Assembly (NCBI RefSeq): GCF_900129315.1
Contig: NZ_FQUS01000014.1
Span: 62,001-126,000 of the forward strand
DNA from: Fodinibius roseus
Lineage (GTDB): Bacteria; Bacteroidota; Rhodothermia; Balneolales; Balneolaceae
Length of the DNA: 64,000 bases
Direction: 5' to 3'
This document shows, one piece after another, positions 1 to 9,621 of the stretch; the first letter of the stretch is position 1; each line of letters starts with the position of its first letter. Position numbers and translations under genes: made by a program. A model generated the notes under the pieces. That model searched no databases. It worked only from the letters and a program-made list of their open reading frames with translations, and was not told the DNA's origin.

Positions 1-1709
1 AAAACCTGCCCGTCCTTTTGCAGCTGCTCGCGGAGCCTGGGGTAGTCCACCTGCTGCACCCCGACCTCCTCTTCAACAGCGAGGGCCGCGGCCGTAGCAG
101 CGGACTGTCCCAATACCATAAACACCGGTTCCATGCGGATCGACCCGAAAGCAATGTGGGAGGCCGAGAGCGCCACCGGCACCAGCAGGTTGGTCGCCTC
201 CCCGGCCCGGGGCGTCATCGAACGGTAGGATATGGGATACGGTGGAAATCCGTGCACCTGGATATCCCCTTCGTTTTTGACCATCCCGCCGGTGACCAGC
301 CGCTGAATATGGTGGGAGTCCATCCCATAGGCGGCCATGCCGATGCTGTCGGGCACCACCCGACGGCCGGTCACGTTCTGCTGGGTCATCACGTAGGCGC
401 CCACCATCCGGCGGGCCTCGCGCACGTACAGCTGCGGGGTGAAGTGGCCGTTTTCCTCAAACTCGTCTTTCGGGTATCCCCACTCCGAAATAAACGCCTG
501 CAGCTCCTTCGGCACCCGCGGGTCGGTTTGGTAGAAATACAGCAGGCCCTTGGTATAGCGCTCATGGGCCCGGGTGATCGCCCGGCGCTGCTCATAGCCG
601 GCCTCCGGGTAATCGTGGTTCATCCCGATCATGTCGGTGGAAAAGCCCCCGCGGTTGTTGACATCGGTCTTGCGGTTGGGCATCCGGGTCCAGATAAAAT
701 AGTCGTTGATCTCCCGCAGCTCCGGCTGGGCCTGGAACAGGCGCACCAGCAGCTCGTAGCGGGTGGAGTCGTAGCCGGCCGGACGGGTTATGGGGATGCG
801 GTTGGCGGGATCATCGGTCAGGGTAAGACGAAAATTGTAGGCCTGCACTTTCCCGTCGCCGCTCCCGTTCGGGGCCAGCGTGTCGTGGCTGATCCCCCAC
901 AGCAGCCCGCTGTCGGGATTTCCTTTTTCTACATACGGGTCCACGCCATCGGGAAACTGGTGGCGGTTGCGCGGGATCCGGCTGAAGTAGTCCACCTTGA
1001 CCGAGTCAATATCCCCGGGCAGCCCATCCGGGTACAGCTGCACCCCGTTGAGGGATTCCCCGTAGGTATCCGAGGACTCCCGGCCCACTTCGTAGGAGAC
1101 TCCCGCCGCGGCCATCAGGTCGCCCTCGTAGGTGGCGTCCAGGAACACCTCCCCCTCAAAGGTGCGCCCGCTTTCCATGGTAATCCGGGTAATGGTGGCC
1201 TCCCGCTTTTCTACACCTCCTTCCCGCTTCAGGCGTTCTTCTGGGAACAGGTCAATATCTTCAGCTGCCATCATATCCTCATACACCTGGAGGGCGGCGG
1301 AGGGCTCAAAGGTCCACATCGCCTCCTCTCCCTCGGCCGTGCGCCCCTGCTGGTCGCCCAGGTACTCCTCCCGGCTCTGCCCGTGCCAGTGGGTGGGACC
1401 CTCGTAGTAGCGGTGGATGTTTTCGTAAAATTCGCGGGCGATGCCCCCGATAGCAAACTTGTTGCCGATATCCGTGGCCCCCAGCCCCCCGGTCGTCAGT
1501 CCCCCGATGCGGCCGGTCGGCTCGATCAGCGCCACCGACTTGTCCATCCGCGAGCTTTGGATAGCCGCCGCTATCCCCGCCGAGGTGCCCCCGTAGATGA
1601 CAATGTCATAGGCAGCAGGGGCCTCCGGGCCTTCGGGCGCTTCCTGCCCGCAGCCGGCGGCTACCGCAATTAAGAGGGAGACCATGATAAGGATAATATA
1701 GCGTTGCAT
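1..1709 (-). CDS. FAD-dependent oxidoreductase, lipoprotein (C-terminus outside window)
   Basis: The minus-strand frame is open from an ATG at 1709 to the window edge, so only the last residues are missing. The N-terminus is a short hydrophobic signal ending in AAGC (Cys about residue 19), which suggests a lipoprotein anchor. A dinucleotide-binding start follows (YDIVIYGGTSAGIAAA) and then RIGG, as in the FAD_oxidored family. A second FAD-contact stretch reads FLDATYEGDLMAAAG. An in-frame ATG at 1721 would add four residues. The substrate cannot be told from sequence. The gene lies downstream of a second FAD oxidoreductase on the same strand, with a 224-bp gap. The region is visibly GC-rich, and long open frames on the opposite strand are shadows of it. 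Confidence 0.85.
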   Translation of the reverse strand, partial: MQRYIILIMVSLLIAVAAGCGQEAPEGPEAPAAYDIVIYGGTSAGIAAAIQSSRMDKSVALIEPTGRIGGLTTGGLGATDIGNKFAIGGIAREFYENIHRYYEGPTHWHGQSREEYLGDQQGRTAEGEEAMWTFEPSAALQVYEDMMAAEDIDLFPEERLKREGGVEKREATITRITMESGRTFEGEVFLDATYEGDLMAAAGVSYEVGRESSDTYGESLNGVQLYPDGLPGDIDSVKVDYFSRIPRNRHQFPDGVDPYVEKGNPDSGLLWGISHDTLAPNGSGDGKVQAYNFRLTLTDDPANRIPITRPAGYDSTRYELLVRLFQAQPELREINDYFIWTRMPNRKTDVNNRGGFSTDMIGMNHDYPEAGYEQRRAITRAHERYTKGLLYFYQTDPRVPKELQAFISEWGYPKDEFEENGHFTPQLYVREARRMVGAYVMTQQNVTGRRVVPDSIGMAAYGMDSHHIQRLVTGGMVKNEGDIQVHGFPPYPISYRSMTPRAGEATNLLVPVALSASHIAFGSIRMEPVFMVLGQSAATAAALAVEEEVGVQQVDYPRLREQLQKDGQV

Positions 1710-1933
1710 TATGGATGTCATACGTATTGGTTTCCGGTTCATGTGGATTCATTCGTGGCAATGGACATACCTGCAGCACTACCTGTTGAGCCGTTGTGCA
1801 TCCTTTCCTTCTTCCAAAAAAAAGAGGCTGGCTTCACGGGTATGTTTTTTGGTGAAAAATCCGGGTTTAATCGTTCGCATGATTATGCCATACGGCGGTT
1901 AGCGATTGAATATTTGTATCCCTGCGATTCGGA

Positions 1934-3670
1934 TCACCCCTCCTTTCCCTGCTCCGGCCAGCGCGTCTCGATGCCTTCCGAGCGCACGAACTGCTGGAAT
2001 TCCTCCAGCAGCGTCCGCTCTTCGCGGACGGCCCGCGGGGGCACCTCCCGGTCCAGGGCAAAGCGGGCCAGCAGTCCGGCCGCCTCCCCGATGCTCCATT
2101 CGACGGGGTGAAGCCGGTAGCAGCCGTTGGTGATATGAGTGGTGCCGATATTTTTGGCCGCCGGCAGCAGGTTCTTCATCCGCCTGGGCAACAGCGCTCC
2201 CAGCGGAATCTGAAAGGGAAGCGAGGAAAAATCGATATAGTTATCGCCCCCGCTGCTGGGATGCAGGTCGATGTGGTAATAGCCAACCCCCACGCTGTCA
2301 TAAAAGTCAGCAGCTGTAACCTCTGACTGGTCCTGTCCCGTAACCATCGCCCGCTGCTCTTTGCCCACATGCTCCTCCAACACGGTAAATTCAGCCTTAA
2401 TGCGCCGCGACTCGCGCACGTACGGGTATTTGGCCAGCCCGTCGCCGGTACCCATCACATCCGCACGCAGCCGCAGCCCAGGCCAGCCCCGGCCGCCATC
2501 GGGGCGGGGGACTTCGGTTTGCAGCCAGTACAACAGCGACAGGCTCAGCTGTTTGGACTGGCGGATATGCCGGTTAAACACTTCTTCGGGCACGTCGATC
2601 AGGTTCCCGAGCATATAATCATTCTGGGGCCAGTTTACGACCGTCATCCCCCCGCGGTAGGTGCCGGGGACAAAATTATCCGGGTTGATGATCCGCCGGT
2701 AGTTCCACAGGTTCAGCTTCTGTCCTGTCGCGGCGCCCCCGGGATGGAAGCCCAGCTCCCGGGGCTGGAGGGTCGAAGGATTCGGGTAGGTCAGGTCCAG
2801 CAGTTTTTCCGGCCACGGGGGACTGACATCAGGAACATGCCGCCTCCAGAAGTCATAACGATCCGGTTTAGCAATGATATGGTCTTCCCCCGGCACGTAG
2901 TCCATGGCAAAGCAGTAGGTGAACGCCTGCTGGTTGGCCGCGCTGGCCTGCTCCGGGGCGTGCAGCTCCCCGGTCTCTGCCCGCGATTCGGCGCCCGTCA
3001 CATACTCGGTGCCGGTCAGTGGCAGCAGATCCCCCAGCTCGGTGGCATCCAGAAAATAGGGCGCCTCAAGCACGCGGCAGATCCCGCTCCGCCCGTCAAG
3101 GACCTGCAGGCCCCGCACGCGGTCTCCCTCCACGTCGGCCCCGGTCGCGCGGTGCTCCAGCAGCAGCCTCAGCTGCCCGTTGCTCCGGTAGGGAGCGAGC
3201 ATCCGGCGCAGCACCGCCAGGGCCACCCGCGGCTCATGGCAGAGCCGGGAGACAGCCCCGTCACCGGGATTCAGGTGCTCCCGGTCCGCCGCCTCCGCGG
3301 TCAGCGGATAATGCCGGCGGTAATAGCGGCGGATGCCGGTGCGCAGACGGCGGTAGCTGCGCGGGGCCCCGTGCGTTTCGATCCACTGGTGCTCATCCGG
3401 CGGCACTCCCTGCTGGGTCAGTTGTCCCCCGATCCAGTCGGTCGGCTCGGTCAGTATGACCGACAGCCCGTTGCGCAGGCCCGCCAGGGCCGCCGCCACG
3501 CCCCCCAGTCCCCCGCCGGCGATGACCATATCGGCCCGCATCGCCTGGCCGGCCGCCGCTGCATCGGCCCCGCCCTGCCCTTTCCCGGCCGGCCCCATCA
3601 TCCCCAGCCCGGAAGCCGCGGCCGTGCCCGCTGCCGTTACCAATTGCAGAAAATCTTTGCGGTCCATCAT
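1934..3670 (-). CDS. FAD-dependent oxidoreductase with Tat-like signal
   Basis: A 578-residue flavoprotein of the same broad FAD_oxidored family as its downstream neighbour. The N-terminus (MMDRKDFLQL followed by an Ala/Gly-rich hydrophobic stretch) resembles a twin-arginine signal with RK in place of RR, so export of a folded flavoprotein is plausible. The FAD-binding motif is at about residues 47-60 (MVIAGGGLGGVAAA), followed by DWIGGQLTQQG. A later stretch, APYFLDATELGDLLPLTG, matches the family's second FAD contact. The C-terminal part (residues about 500-540) contains the NIGTTHITNG and EWSIGEAAG segments typical of these enzymes. It probably belongs with the PLP enzyme and amidohydrolases upstream on the same strand. 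The substrate is unknown. Confidence 0.85.
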   Translation of the reverse strand: MMDRKDFLQLVTAAGTAAASGLGMMGPAGKGQGGADAAAAGQAMRADMVIAGGGLGGVAAALAGLRNGLSVILTEPTDWIGGQLTQQGVPPDEHQWIETHGAPRSYRRLRTGIRRYYRRHYPLTAEAADREHLNPGDGAVSRLCHEPRVALAVLRRMLAPYRSNGQLRLLLEHRATGADVEGDRVRGLQVLDGRSGICRVLEAPYFLDATELGDLLPLTGTEYVTGAESRAETGELHAPEQASAANQQAFTYCFAMDYVPGEDHIIAKPDRYDFWRRHVPDVSPPWPEKLLDLTYPNPSTLQPRELGFHPGGAATGQKLNLWNYRRIINPDNFVPGTYRGGMTVVNWPQNDYMLGNLIDVPEEVFNRHIRQSKQLSLSLLYWLQTEVPRPDGGRGWPGLRLRADVMGTGDGLAKYPYVRESRRIKAEFTVLEEHVGKEQRAMVTGQDQSEVTAADFYDSVGVGYYHIDLHPSSGGDNYIDFSSLPFQIPLGALLPRRMKNLLPAAKNIGTTHITNGCYRLHPVEWSIGEAAGLLARFALDREVPPRAVREERTLLEEFQQFVRSEGIETRWPEQGKEG

Positions 3671-3735
3671 AGAAGAAAACCTGTTTCTATTGGATTTTTC
3701 GAACTACATTTAGGAAATCTGCTATTCTTATCAGG

Positions 3736-5412
3736 TTAGGTTGCCAGAGGTGGACCTTCGGGAACGCTTATCGGCTCCCGGTCTCCCGATTTGGGCTGGC
3801 GGGTGGCTTCGAATGAAGCCGTCAGGTATTCACCCAGGAAGACCTTCCCCGAAATGCTGTTTCCGTCCCCCGAAAGCGTCCCGGTAAAAATATTCGTAAC
3901 CCGGTCACCGGGCAATCGCTCCGTACTCAATAGTTTAACGGTCGTCCCTTCTACGGTCCCTCCGATATCACGGACGGTAAAGTCGCCCTGGTGCGCCCCC
4001 TCCACCCAGTTCTTATCCTGGTCTTCAATGAAGAAAACATGCTCGCTCCGGCCGGCATAATACTGCATGTCAACTTTCCAGCGTCCCGTCAGCCGGGCGG
4101 CCGGAGCCTGCATATCGCCGGACCGCGGAGAGCGTTTTTTCGACAACAGCTCATGGATACGACCGGCTACAACCTCCGCATCGTCCGGCTGCATCATCCA
4201 TGCCGTTATGGTAATATAGCTCGTCCCCGCCTCATCGTCAGTCCCGCTGCCCACCACAATCCGGGGCTTCGTCCGTGCCATCTGTTCAGCCAGCTCAGGG
4301 CCGGTCACATGCAGCCGGTCCGGGTCCCAGTGAATTTCCAGGCGGGGACTGTGATTCGAGATCGGCGCCAGCGCGCCCGGGTGGGACATCCCGGGAAGGG
4401 ACGGTTCTTCTACGACCGTATCAATGCCGTCAATGCCGGAAACCCGCTGGTCAATGGTATCCAGCCACGAAAGCCAGGTCTCCCATTCAGCCTCGTGATC
4501 AATCTTGACCCAGGCTTCAACAGCTGCCAGCATACCCATCATCTCCTCCCGGCCGACTTTATTATCGCGTCCCGGTCCGTGGTGCGGCGAGCTCGCCTGC
4601 CAGGCCGCCTGCATCAGATGCTTGGGTCCCAGCAAAAGCCCGGCGCACTGGGGACCCCGAAGCGCTTTGCCCCCGCTATAACAGACCATGGTGGCCCCGT
4701 CACGCAGGTGGGCATTGGGGATCGTAAGATCTTCGGCAGCGGCATCCACCAGTACCGGCACATCATACTCCCCGGCCATTTTTGCCACGTTCTTGAGTCC
4801 CAGGGGACCCGTGCGTCCCGCCAGCAGATAAATCATGGCTGTCCGGGAGCTCAGGGCCAGCTTAAACTCTTTCTCGGTCTCCACAGTAATCACATCCACC
4901 CCGATATTCCGCACCGCATGATCATAGGCGTTTCGAGAGTTGTGAGGGATAATGACCTCGGTCTTCTCAAATCCCGTAAGATCAGGGATTCGGATCAGTT
5001 TCTCAGGATTTCCACCCGTCACGCAGGCCGCCGTAGCATGCTTCATGGCAGCGGCACAACCGGCCGAAACCATGCCCCACTCAGCGCCCGTCAGCTCCGC
5101 CAGCCGCCGGCCTATGCCTTCGGCCAGCTCATCGTATTGTACATAACTTTGTGAGGCGGCCTCCATCGCCTGCCGCACCTGGGGACGCTCCAGCGATCCC
5201 CCGATAATGGTGAAAGTCCCCCTACAGTTAATAACCGGCTCCACCCCGATATTCCGAAACGCTTCATCGCCCATCACCCGGTTGGCCTTTCCGTTTTCCG
5301 AAAGGATCGCACCGTCACGCTTGCGATTGGCAGCGTTGGCGATATGGCTTCCAGCGGCGGCTCCCAGCGGGAGGGCCGACAACATCTTTAAGACTTCTTT
5401 TCTACTTGGCAT
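3736..5412 (-). CDS. SelA-like PLP-dependent enzyme, apparently exported, with C-terminal beta domain
   Basis: A 558-residue fold-type I PLP enzyme. Residues about 50-430 resemble the selenocysteine-synthase-related group (SelA-like/DgaE-like ammonia lyases). The likely Schiff-base lysine is K249 in SGGKALRGPQ, and the cofactor-contacting Asp lies in VPVLVDAAAEDL. The N-terminus (MPSRKEVLKM plus an Ala/Leu-rich segment) resembles a Tat signal with RK, which is unusual because relatives are cytosolic. Residues about 440-545 form an extra beta-rich domain, probably a binding module. In other bacteria, SelA-related PLP proteins sit beside amidohydrolases of the EF_0837/AHA_3915 type, and two such genes lie directly upstream here. 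The most likely activity is beta-elimination on an amino-acid-like substrate; selenocysteine synthesis is unlikely. Confidence 0.8.
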   Translation of the reverse strand: MPSRKEVLKMLSALPLGAAAGSHIANAANRKRDGAILSENGKANRVMGDEAFRNIGVEPVINCRGTFTIIGGSLERPQVRQAMEAASQSYVQYDELAEGIGRRLAELTGAEWGMVSAGCAAAMKHATAACVTGGNPEKLIRIPDLTGFEKTEVIIPHNSRNAYDHAVRNIGVDVITVETEKEFKLALSSRTAMIYLLAGRTGPLGLKNVAKMAGEYDVPVLVDAAAEDLTIPNAHLRDGATMVCYSGGKALRGPQCAGLLLGPKHLMQAAWQASSPHHGPGRDNKVGREEMMGMLAAVEAWVKIDHEAEWETWLSWLDTIDQRVSGIDGIDTVVEEPSLPGMSHPGALAPISNHSPRLEIHWDPDRLHVTGPELAEQMARTKPRIVVGSGTDDEAGTSYITITAWMMQPDDAEVVAGRIHELLSKKRSPRSGDMQAPAARLTGRWKVDMQYYAGRSEHVFFIEDQDKNWVEGAHQGDFTVRDIGGTVEGTTVKLLSTERLPGDRVTNIFTGTLSGDGNSISGKVFLGEYLTASFEATRQPKSGDREPISVPEGPPLAT

Positions 5413-5474
5413 AACGTTAACATCTTAGTTGAACTTTTTATGATAGATAATGTAACTTGAGTATGGTCATTCTG

Positions 5475-6767
5475 TTATTCTTCCCACGCGGTGGCAGACA
5501 GCCCGTTTTGGTCCCATACTATACGGCCCGCGCGAATGGTCAGGGCGGCTTCCAGTTTTTCATCACCTTCGATCCTCATTCCCCCGGAATCCACAAAACC
5601 GTAGTCTCCCGTTTGTCGGTCCAGGACAACAATATCCGCTACCGACCCCTCCTCCAGATCTCCAAGGTCACTGCGCTGAAGTGCCAGGGCCGCCCTCCAG
5701 GTGCCCCCTGCAATCACTTCCTCCAGGCTCATACCCAAATTCAGATAGGTTGACAAAATATTCAGCATATTTTTCATCGGACCATTCATGCTGTAGCGGT
5801 GCAGGTCCGTGCCAAACGTATCGGGCCGCAGGCCCTGACGCAGGGCGGGGATCGCCTGGCTAAAATGAAAACTTCCGCCGCCGGGACCCACATCAAACAG
5901 AATGCCCTTCGCCCGGGCCTCCCTGACGTACGGCCGCAGCTGCCCGTTCTCATCCAGGATCGCCGCCCGGTCGCTCACCTCGCCGAAGGCGTGGGTAACG
6001 ATATCACCCGGCCGCATCCGCTCCAGCAGCCCGGACAGCGGCAACTCGGGCAGGTGACACTCCAGCAGCAGGGGACGACCGGTGCGGCGGGCGGCTTGCA
6101 CGGCGGACTCAAACGGCCGCCAGCTCTCCCCGAGAAAGTGTCCCACCCGCATGCCTACGATAAGGTCGGGATGCGACTCGATCATCGCCCGGGCCTTCTC
6201 AGCGTCAATATCATCCATCTCATAACGGCCGGAACCGGAGGTCAGCCCGTCGCCGAAAATATTGAGGAAAGCCAGTACGCGCGTGTCGGACTGGTCGATC
6301 ACCCGCCGTTTAAACTCCGGAAAATTGCGCCATCCGGCATCCCCGGCATCGACCACCGTGGTCACTCCCGACCGGAAGGAGAACGCATCGGGAGAGACGC
6401 TGCCCGTCCCGCCCGCAAAGCTCCCCTCAGGGTCGCTGCCGAAAAACACGTGGGCATGAGGATCAATTAATCCCGGCGCTACATAAAGTCCGCTGACATC
6501 AATGACGGTCGCAGCCTCCGAGGCCGGAATATCGTCGGCGACCCGGGCAATGCGATCGCCCGTGACGGCAAGGTCCATCGGTTCGTTGATATCATTTTTG
6601 GGGTCTATTACCTGTCCCCCCTTGAGCAGCAGGTCGTACGGCTGAGCGAGAGCACAGGCCGATCCCAGAACCAGGACCAAGGCCAGGGCCGCCAACATCA
6701 TACCAGGAAAATACCACGGGATCCGGTCCGTATTCGTGCCTGTCATTTGGTAACATGCGTGCATCAT
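5475..6767 (-). CDS. Amidohydrolase/deacetylase-family metallohydrolase, paralogue 1
   Basis: A 430-residue exported amidohydrolase. A hydrophobic signal (LAALALVLVLGSACALAQ) is followed by the short N-terminal beta domain (YDLLLKGGQVIDPKN) and the HxH metal motif DPHAHVF (H104, H106). Later candidate ligands are THAFG and the Asp in FGTDLHRYSMNG. At the position where many relatives and the adjacent paralogue have a lysine (IKSAH), this protein has Arg207 (GMRVGH), so metal coordination or activity may differ. The true start may be one of the internal Met codons at residues 8, 23 or 24. It is separated from paralogue 2 by 37 bp and from the PLP gene by 62 bp, consistent with one operon. Likely role: cleaving a cyclic amide, or deacylation. 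Confidence 0.85.
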   Translation of the reverse strand: MMHACYQMTGTNTDRIPWYFPGMMLAALALVLVLGSACALAQPYDLLLKGGQVIDPKNDINEPMDLAVTGDRIARVADDIPASEAATVIDVSGLYVAPGLIDPHAHVFFGSDPEGSFAGGTGSVSPDAFSFRSGVTTVVDAGDAGWRNFPEFKRRVIDQSDTRVLAFLNIFGDGLTSGSGRYEMDDIDAEKARAMIESHPDLIVGMRVGHFLGESWRPFESAVQAARRTGRPLLLECHLPELPLSGLLERMRPGDIVTHAFGEVSDRAAILDENGQLRPYVREARAKGILFDVGPGGGSFHFSQAIPALRQGLRPDTFGTDLHRYSMNGPMKNMLNILSTYLNLGMSLEEVIAGGTWRAALALQRSDLGDLEEGSVADIVVLDRQTGDYGFVDSGGMRIEGDEKLEAALTIRAGRIVWDQNGLSATAWEE

Positions 6768-6804
6768 AAGCCTTGTTTTTTAACTTCTATCCATCGCCTT
6801 AAAA

Positions 6805-8106
6805 TTAATACCTCCGCGGCTCCTCCTCCCACGAGGGCGATGCGCGGCCGTTCAGATCCCAGACCACCCGTCCCTCGCGCAGGGTTAGCTCGGCCTCCAG
6901 CTTCCGGTTGCCCTGCATGGTTCGGCCGCGGGCATCTAAAAACCCGAAATCCCCTTCTTTCAGCCTGAACACCGCCACATCGGCGTCCGCGCCCGTGCTC
7001 AGGTGCCCCAGGTCTTCGCGACCGATCACCTGCGCCGGACTCCATGTGGATCGCAGTATAACCTCTTGCAGCGGCATCTCCATATTTAAAAACTTTGACA
7101 TCAGATTCGCCATGTTTTTCATGCCCCCGTTCATGCTTGAGGTATGCAAATCGCTGCTAATCACATCCGGCCAGAACTGCTGCTGCATGGACGGGATCAC
7201 CTGGTGCCAGATCAGGCTTCCTCCGCCGTGTCCCACATCAAACAGTACGCCCCGCTCCTGGGCTTTGAGGACATAAGGCTTAACGTTGAATTCCTCGTCA
7301 ACCACCGCCTCACGTCCCCGGGTATAAGAATAGGTATGGGTGAAGATATCACCCGGACGGAGCTTGTCCATAAGCAGGGTCTCCAGGGACAGCGGGGGAT
7401 CATGCTCGCCGAAATCCACCATCACCGGTACCCCGGCCCTGTTGCCCGCTTCGACCGCCCGCTCCACCTGGGTAAAATCGCCCCAGTAGTGGGCGGACTT
7501 AATGCCTACGAGAAGATCGGGAAAAAGCTCATTGATCATCAAAGCGGTCATCTCCGGGTTCATATCCTCCACATTCTGTTCTTCATACCGCCCCACCATG
7601 CCGACCCCCACAATATTTAAAAAGGCCAGCACGCGGGTCTCCGCCCGGTCGATAGTTTGGGCTTTCAGGGTGCGAAAGTTTTTCCACCCGGCGGACCCGG
7701 CATCTACGACCGTGGTAACTCCGGACCGAAAGGTAAACCCATCCGGTGCCACACTTACATGGGCATCCGCTATATAGGCGTCCGGGTCGGTGCCATGAAA
7801 CACATGAGTGTGCATATCGATAATCCCGGGCGTCACATACAACCCGCTCACATCCACAACGCGATCGGCGCTGTCCGGGGAAATTTGGGGAGCAACCTCG
7901 GCGATGCTGTCCCCGGCGATAGCTACATCCATCGGTTCATTAATACCGTTTTTGGGATCAATAAGATGTCCCCCCTCCAGCAGCATATCATAGGACTGAG
8001 CATACACTACAGCAACAGGCATCAACAAGCCCCCGATCACCAATACCCGGAACGCCCGCTTCAGGGTATTCCACCGCCGGAACGCCAAACTATTTTTTTT
8101 AATCAT
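6805..8106 (-). CDS. Amidohydrolase/deacetylase-family metallohydrolase, paralogue 2
   Basis: A 433-residue paralogue of the next gene, with the same architecture: a signal peptide ending near VVYAQ, an N-terminal beta domain (YDMLLEGGHLIDPKN), and HxH in IDMHTHVF (H99, H101). It keeps the probable carboxylated lysine, K203 in LVGIKSAHY. Further conserved elements are DIFTHTYS and SSDLHTSSMNG. Shared runs such as FRSGVTTVVDAG and RVLAFLNI show a tandem duplication. This is the first gene of the presumed minus-strand cluster; 155 bp separate it from serA upstream. It is probably a periplasmic amidohydrolase with a substrate related to that of paralogue 1. Confidence 0.85.
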   Translation of the reverse strand: MIKKNSLAFRRWNTLKRAFRVLVIGGLLMPVAVVYAQSYDMLLEGGHLIDPKNGINEPMDVAIAGDSIAEVAPQISPDSADRVVDVSGLYVTPGIIDMHTHVFHGTDPDAYIADAHVSVAPDGFTFRSGVTTVVDAGSAGWKNFRTLKAQTIDRAETRVLAFLNIVGVGMVGRYEEQNVEDMNPEMTALMINELFPDLLVGIKSAHYWGDFTQVERAVEAGNRAGVPVMVDFGEHDPPLSLETLLMDKLRPGDIFTHTYSYTRGREAVVDEEFNVKPYVLKAQERGVLFDVGHGGGSLIWHQVIPSMQQQFWPDVISSDLHTSSMNGGMKNMANLMSKFLNMEMPLQEVILRSTWSPAQVIGREDLGHLSTGADADVAVFRLKEGDFGFLDARGRTMQGNRKLEAELTLREGRVVWDLNGRASPSWEEEPRRY

Positions 8107-8261
8107 TGCCTTCTCTTATCTGTTTTAAGTTGCTGTAAATTAATTTTAAAAACCCGTATCCCGTTTGACCATATCTTCCGTACGGCGGATCTCCTTCTGA
8201 CTTCATGCCTCCTGTGAATCCCCAGCCCCCGGTTCAATGTCAAAGCCTCTTCCAGCCGACC

Positions 8262-9467
8262 TTAATTTTCTCCCGGTATCAAGGTAGCACTGATCACTTC
8301 ATTCCGGCGTTCACGGATGTTTGACAATACCTGCCGGCTGGGATCCGTATCGAGCTGAATCGTACAACATGCGGTCTTTTTACCGTCAAATATGACGTTT
8401 TTAAGCTCCTGGGCATTGATGTCCGCTTTTTTTAGTTCGTTCATAACATTAGCAATAACGCCCGGTTTATCATAATGACGCACCACAAGTTTCCAGGGGG
8501 CCTCGGTGTGCTCGCAACGGTTCAGCCAGTTTCTTACTTTTCCTTCGTTAATATACCCGCGTATAATGTCAACCGCATCCGAAGCTACCGCCAACTGGGC
8601 CTGCCGGGTACTTGCTCCGATGTGATGACTCACATAGGCGCCCTCCAGTTCCTGAAACCGGCTCTCGACGGGACCCTGTTTCACTTCAGGCTCATCACTC
8701 AGCAAGTCTAATCCCGCCCGTATCCGGCCCGACCGGACTTCCTCGAAAAGAGCATCTTCATCGACCACCCCTGCCCGTGCCGTATTGATAAAAAGGGCTC
8801 CGTCGCGCAGTTTGGACAGGATCTCCCCGGAAATAATTTGCTCCGTCTCCGGATTGAGGGCAAGGTGTACACTCAATATATCACATTCGGATGCCACTTG
8901 CTCCACACTTTCTGCATGTGCAATATCCATTTCTTCTGCCCGGGCGGGCGTCAATGAGCGCGACCACGCGATGACCGGCATGCCAAATGCTTTAGCTCTT
9001 TTAACCACCTCCCGGCCAATACCCCCCAGTCCGACAATGCCGATAGTCTTTCCGAACAGGCCGTCCGCTTTACCGTAGGTGGCTTTATTCCATTTACCAT
9101 CCCGAAAATCGATCACGTTGTCCGCCAGACGCCGGTCGAGCGATATGATTAATCCCATCGTCAATTCAGCAACAGCGATGGAATTCTTTCCCGGACAGTT
9201 AGCCACATAAATGCCCGCATTGCTTGCGGCCTCAAGATCAATGGTATTTACACCGGCGCCCGCTCTGACAATAAGAGCCAGGTTGGGACTATTATTGATG
9301 CATTCTTTACTGACAATCGTTGACCGGACAACCAGTACCTGGGCCTCTCCCAAACCGCTATCCATCTCACTCGCTGTGATCGACGGTTTGTTTTCAACGT
9401 TTTCAACGAGCGTTCCGAGCTCATCAATCGATTCCTGTGGCAGTTTATCAGCAACAAATACCTTCAT
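8262..9467 (-). CDS. serA: D-3-phosphoglycerate dehydrogenase with C-terminal ACT domain
   Basis: A 401-residue D-2-hydroxyacid dehydrogenase. The NAD-binding glycine motif is GIVGLGGIG at about residues 141-149. The catalytic Arg lies in INTARAGVVDEDAL, the Glu in LLSDEPEV, and the His in VSHHIGAST. The final ~75 residues (WKLVVRHYDKPGVIANVMNE) form an ACT domain, the usual serine-sensing module. Known role: the first step of the phosphorylated serine pathway, oxidising 3-phosphoglycerate to 3-phosphohydroxypyruvate in the cytoplasm. Length and domain order are normal. It is divergent from the malic enzyme gene, with a repeat element in the shared upstream region. Other 2-hydroxyacid dehydrogenases remain possible, but the ACT domain favours SerA. 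Confidence 0.85.
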   Translation of the reverse strand: MKVFVADKLPQESIDELGTLVENVENKPSITASEMDSGLGEAQVLVVRSTIVSKECINNSPNLALIVRAGAGVNTIDLEAASNAGIYVANCPGKNSIAVAELTMGLIISLDRRLADNVIDFRDGKWNKATYGKADGLFGKTIGIVGLGGIGREVVKRAKAFGMPVIAWSRSLTPARAEEMDIAHAESVEQVASECDILSVHLALNPETEQIISGEILSKLRDGALFINTARAGVVDEDALFEEVRSGRIRAGLDLLSDEPEVKQGPVESRFQELEGAYVSHHIGASTRQAQLAVASDAVDIIRGYINEGKVRNWLNRCEHTEAPWKLVVRHYDKPGVIANVMNELKKADINAQELKNVIFDGKKTACCTIQLDTDPSRQVLSNIRERRNEVISATLIPGEN

Positions 9468-9621
9468 AAATATAATTTACCTTTATAAATTTTGAGCTTC
9501 TCATAATGTGAAGAAATACAAAATATTTACAAATCACAGCATAACAAAACTTTTATTCTTTTTTTTAGCTGTTTTATTTCCTCTTTTCTTGCATTATATA
9601 AATATATCCCCGTCACTTAGG

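Noticed and set aside
18-1673. Long open frame of 551 codons on the plus strand
   Set aside because: Shadow of the FAD oxidoreductase on the minus strand in GC-rich DNA; the plus-strand product shows no domain, while the minus frame has FAD motifs throughout.
2369-3739. Open frame of 456 codons on the plus strand
   Set aside because: Opposite-strand shadow of the second FAD oxidoreductase; residue content (Pro/Arg/His/Gln-rich) is typical of a shadow.
3991-5154. Open frame of 387 codons on the plus strand
   Set aside because: Shadow of the PLP enzyme gene, no recognisable protein pattern.
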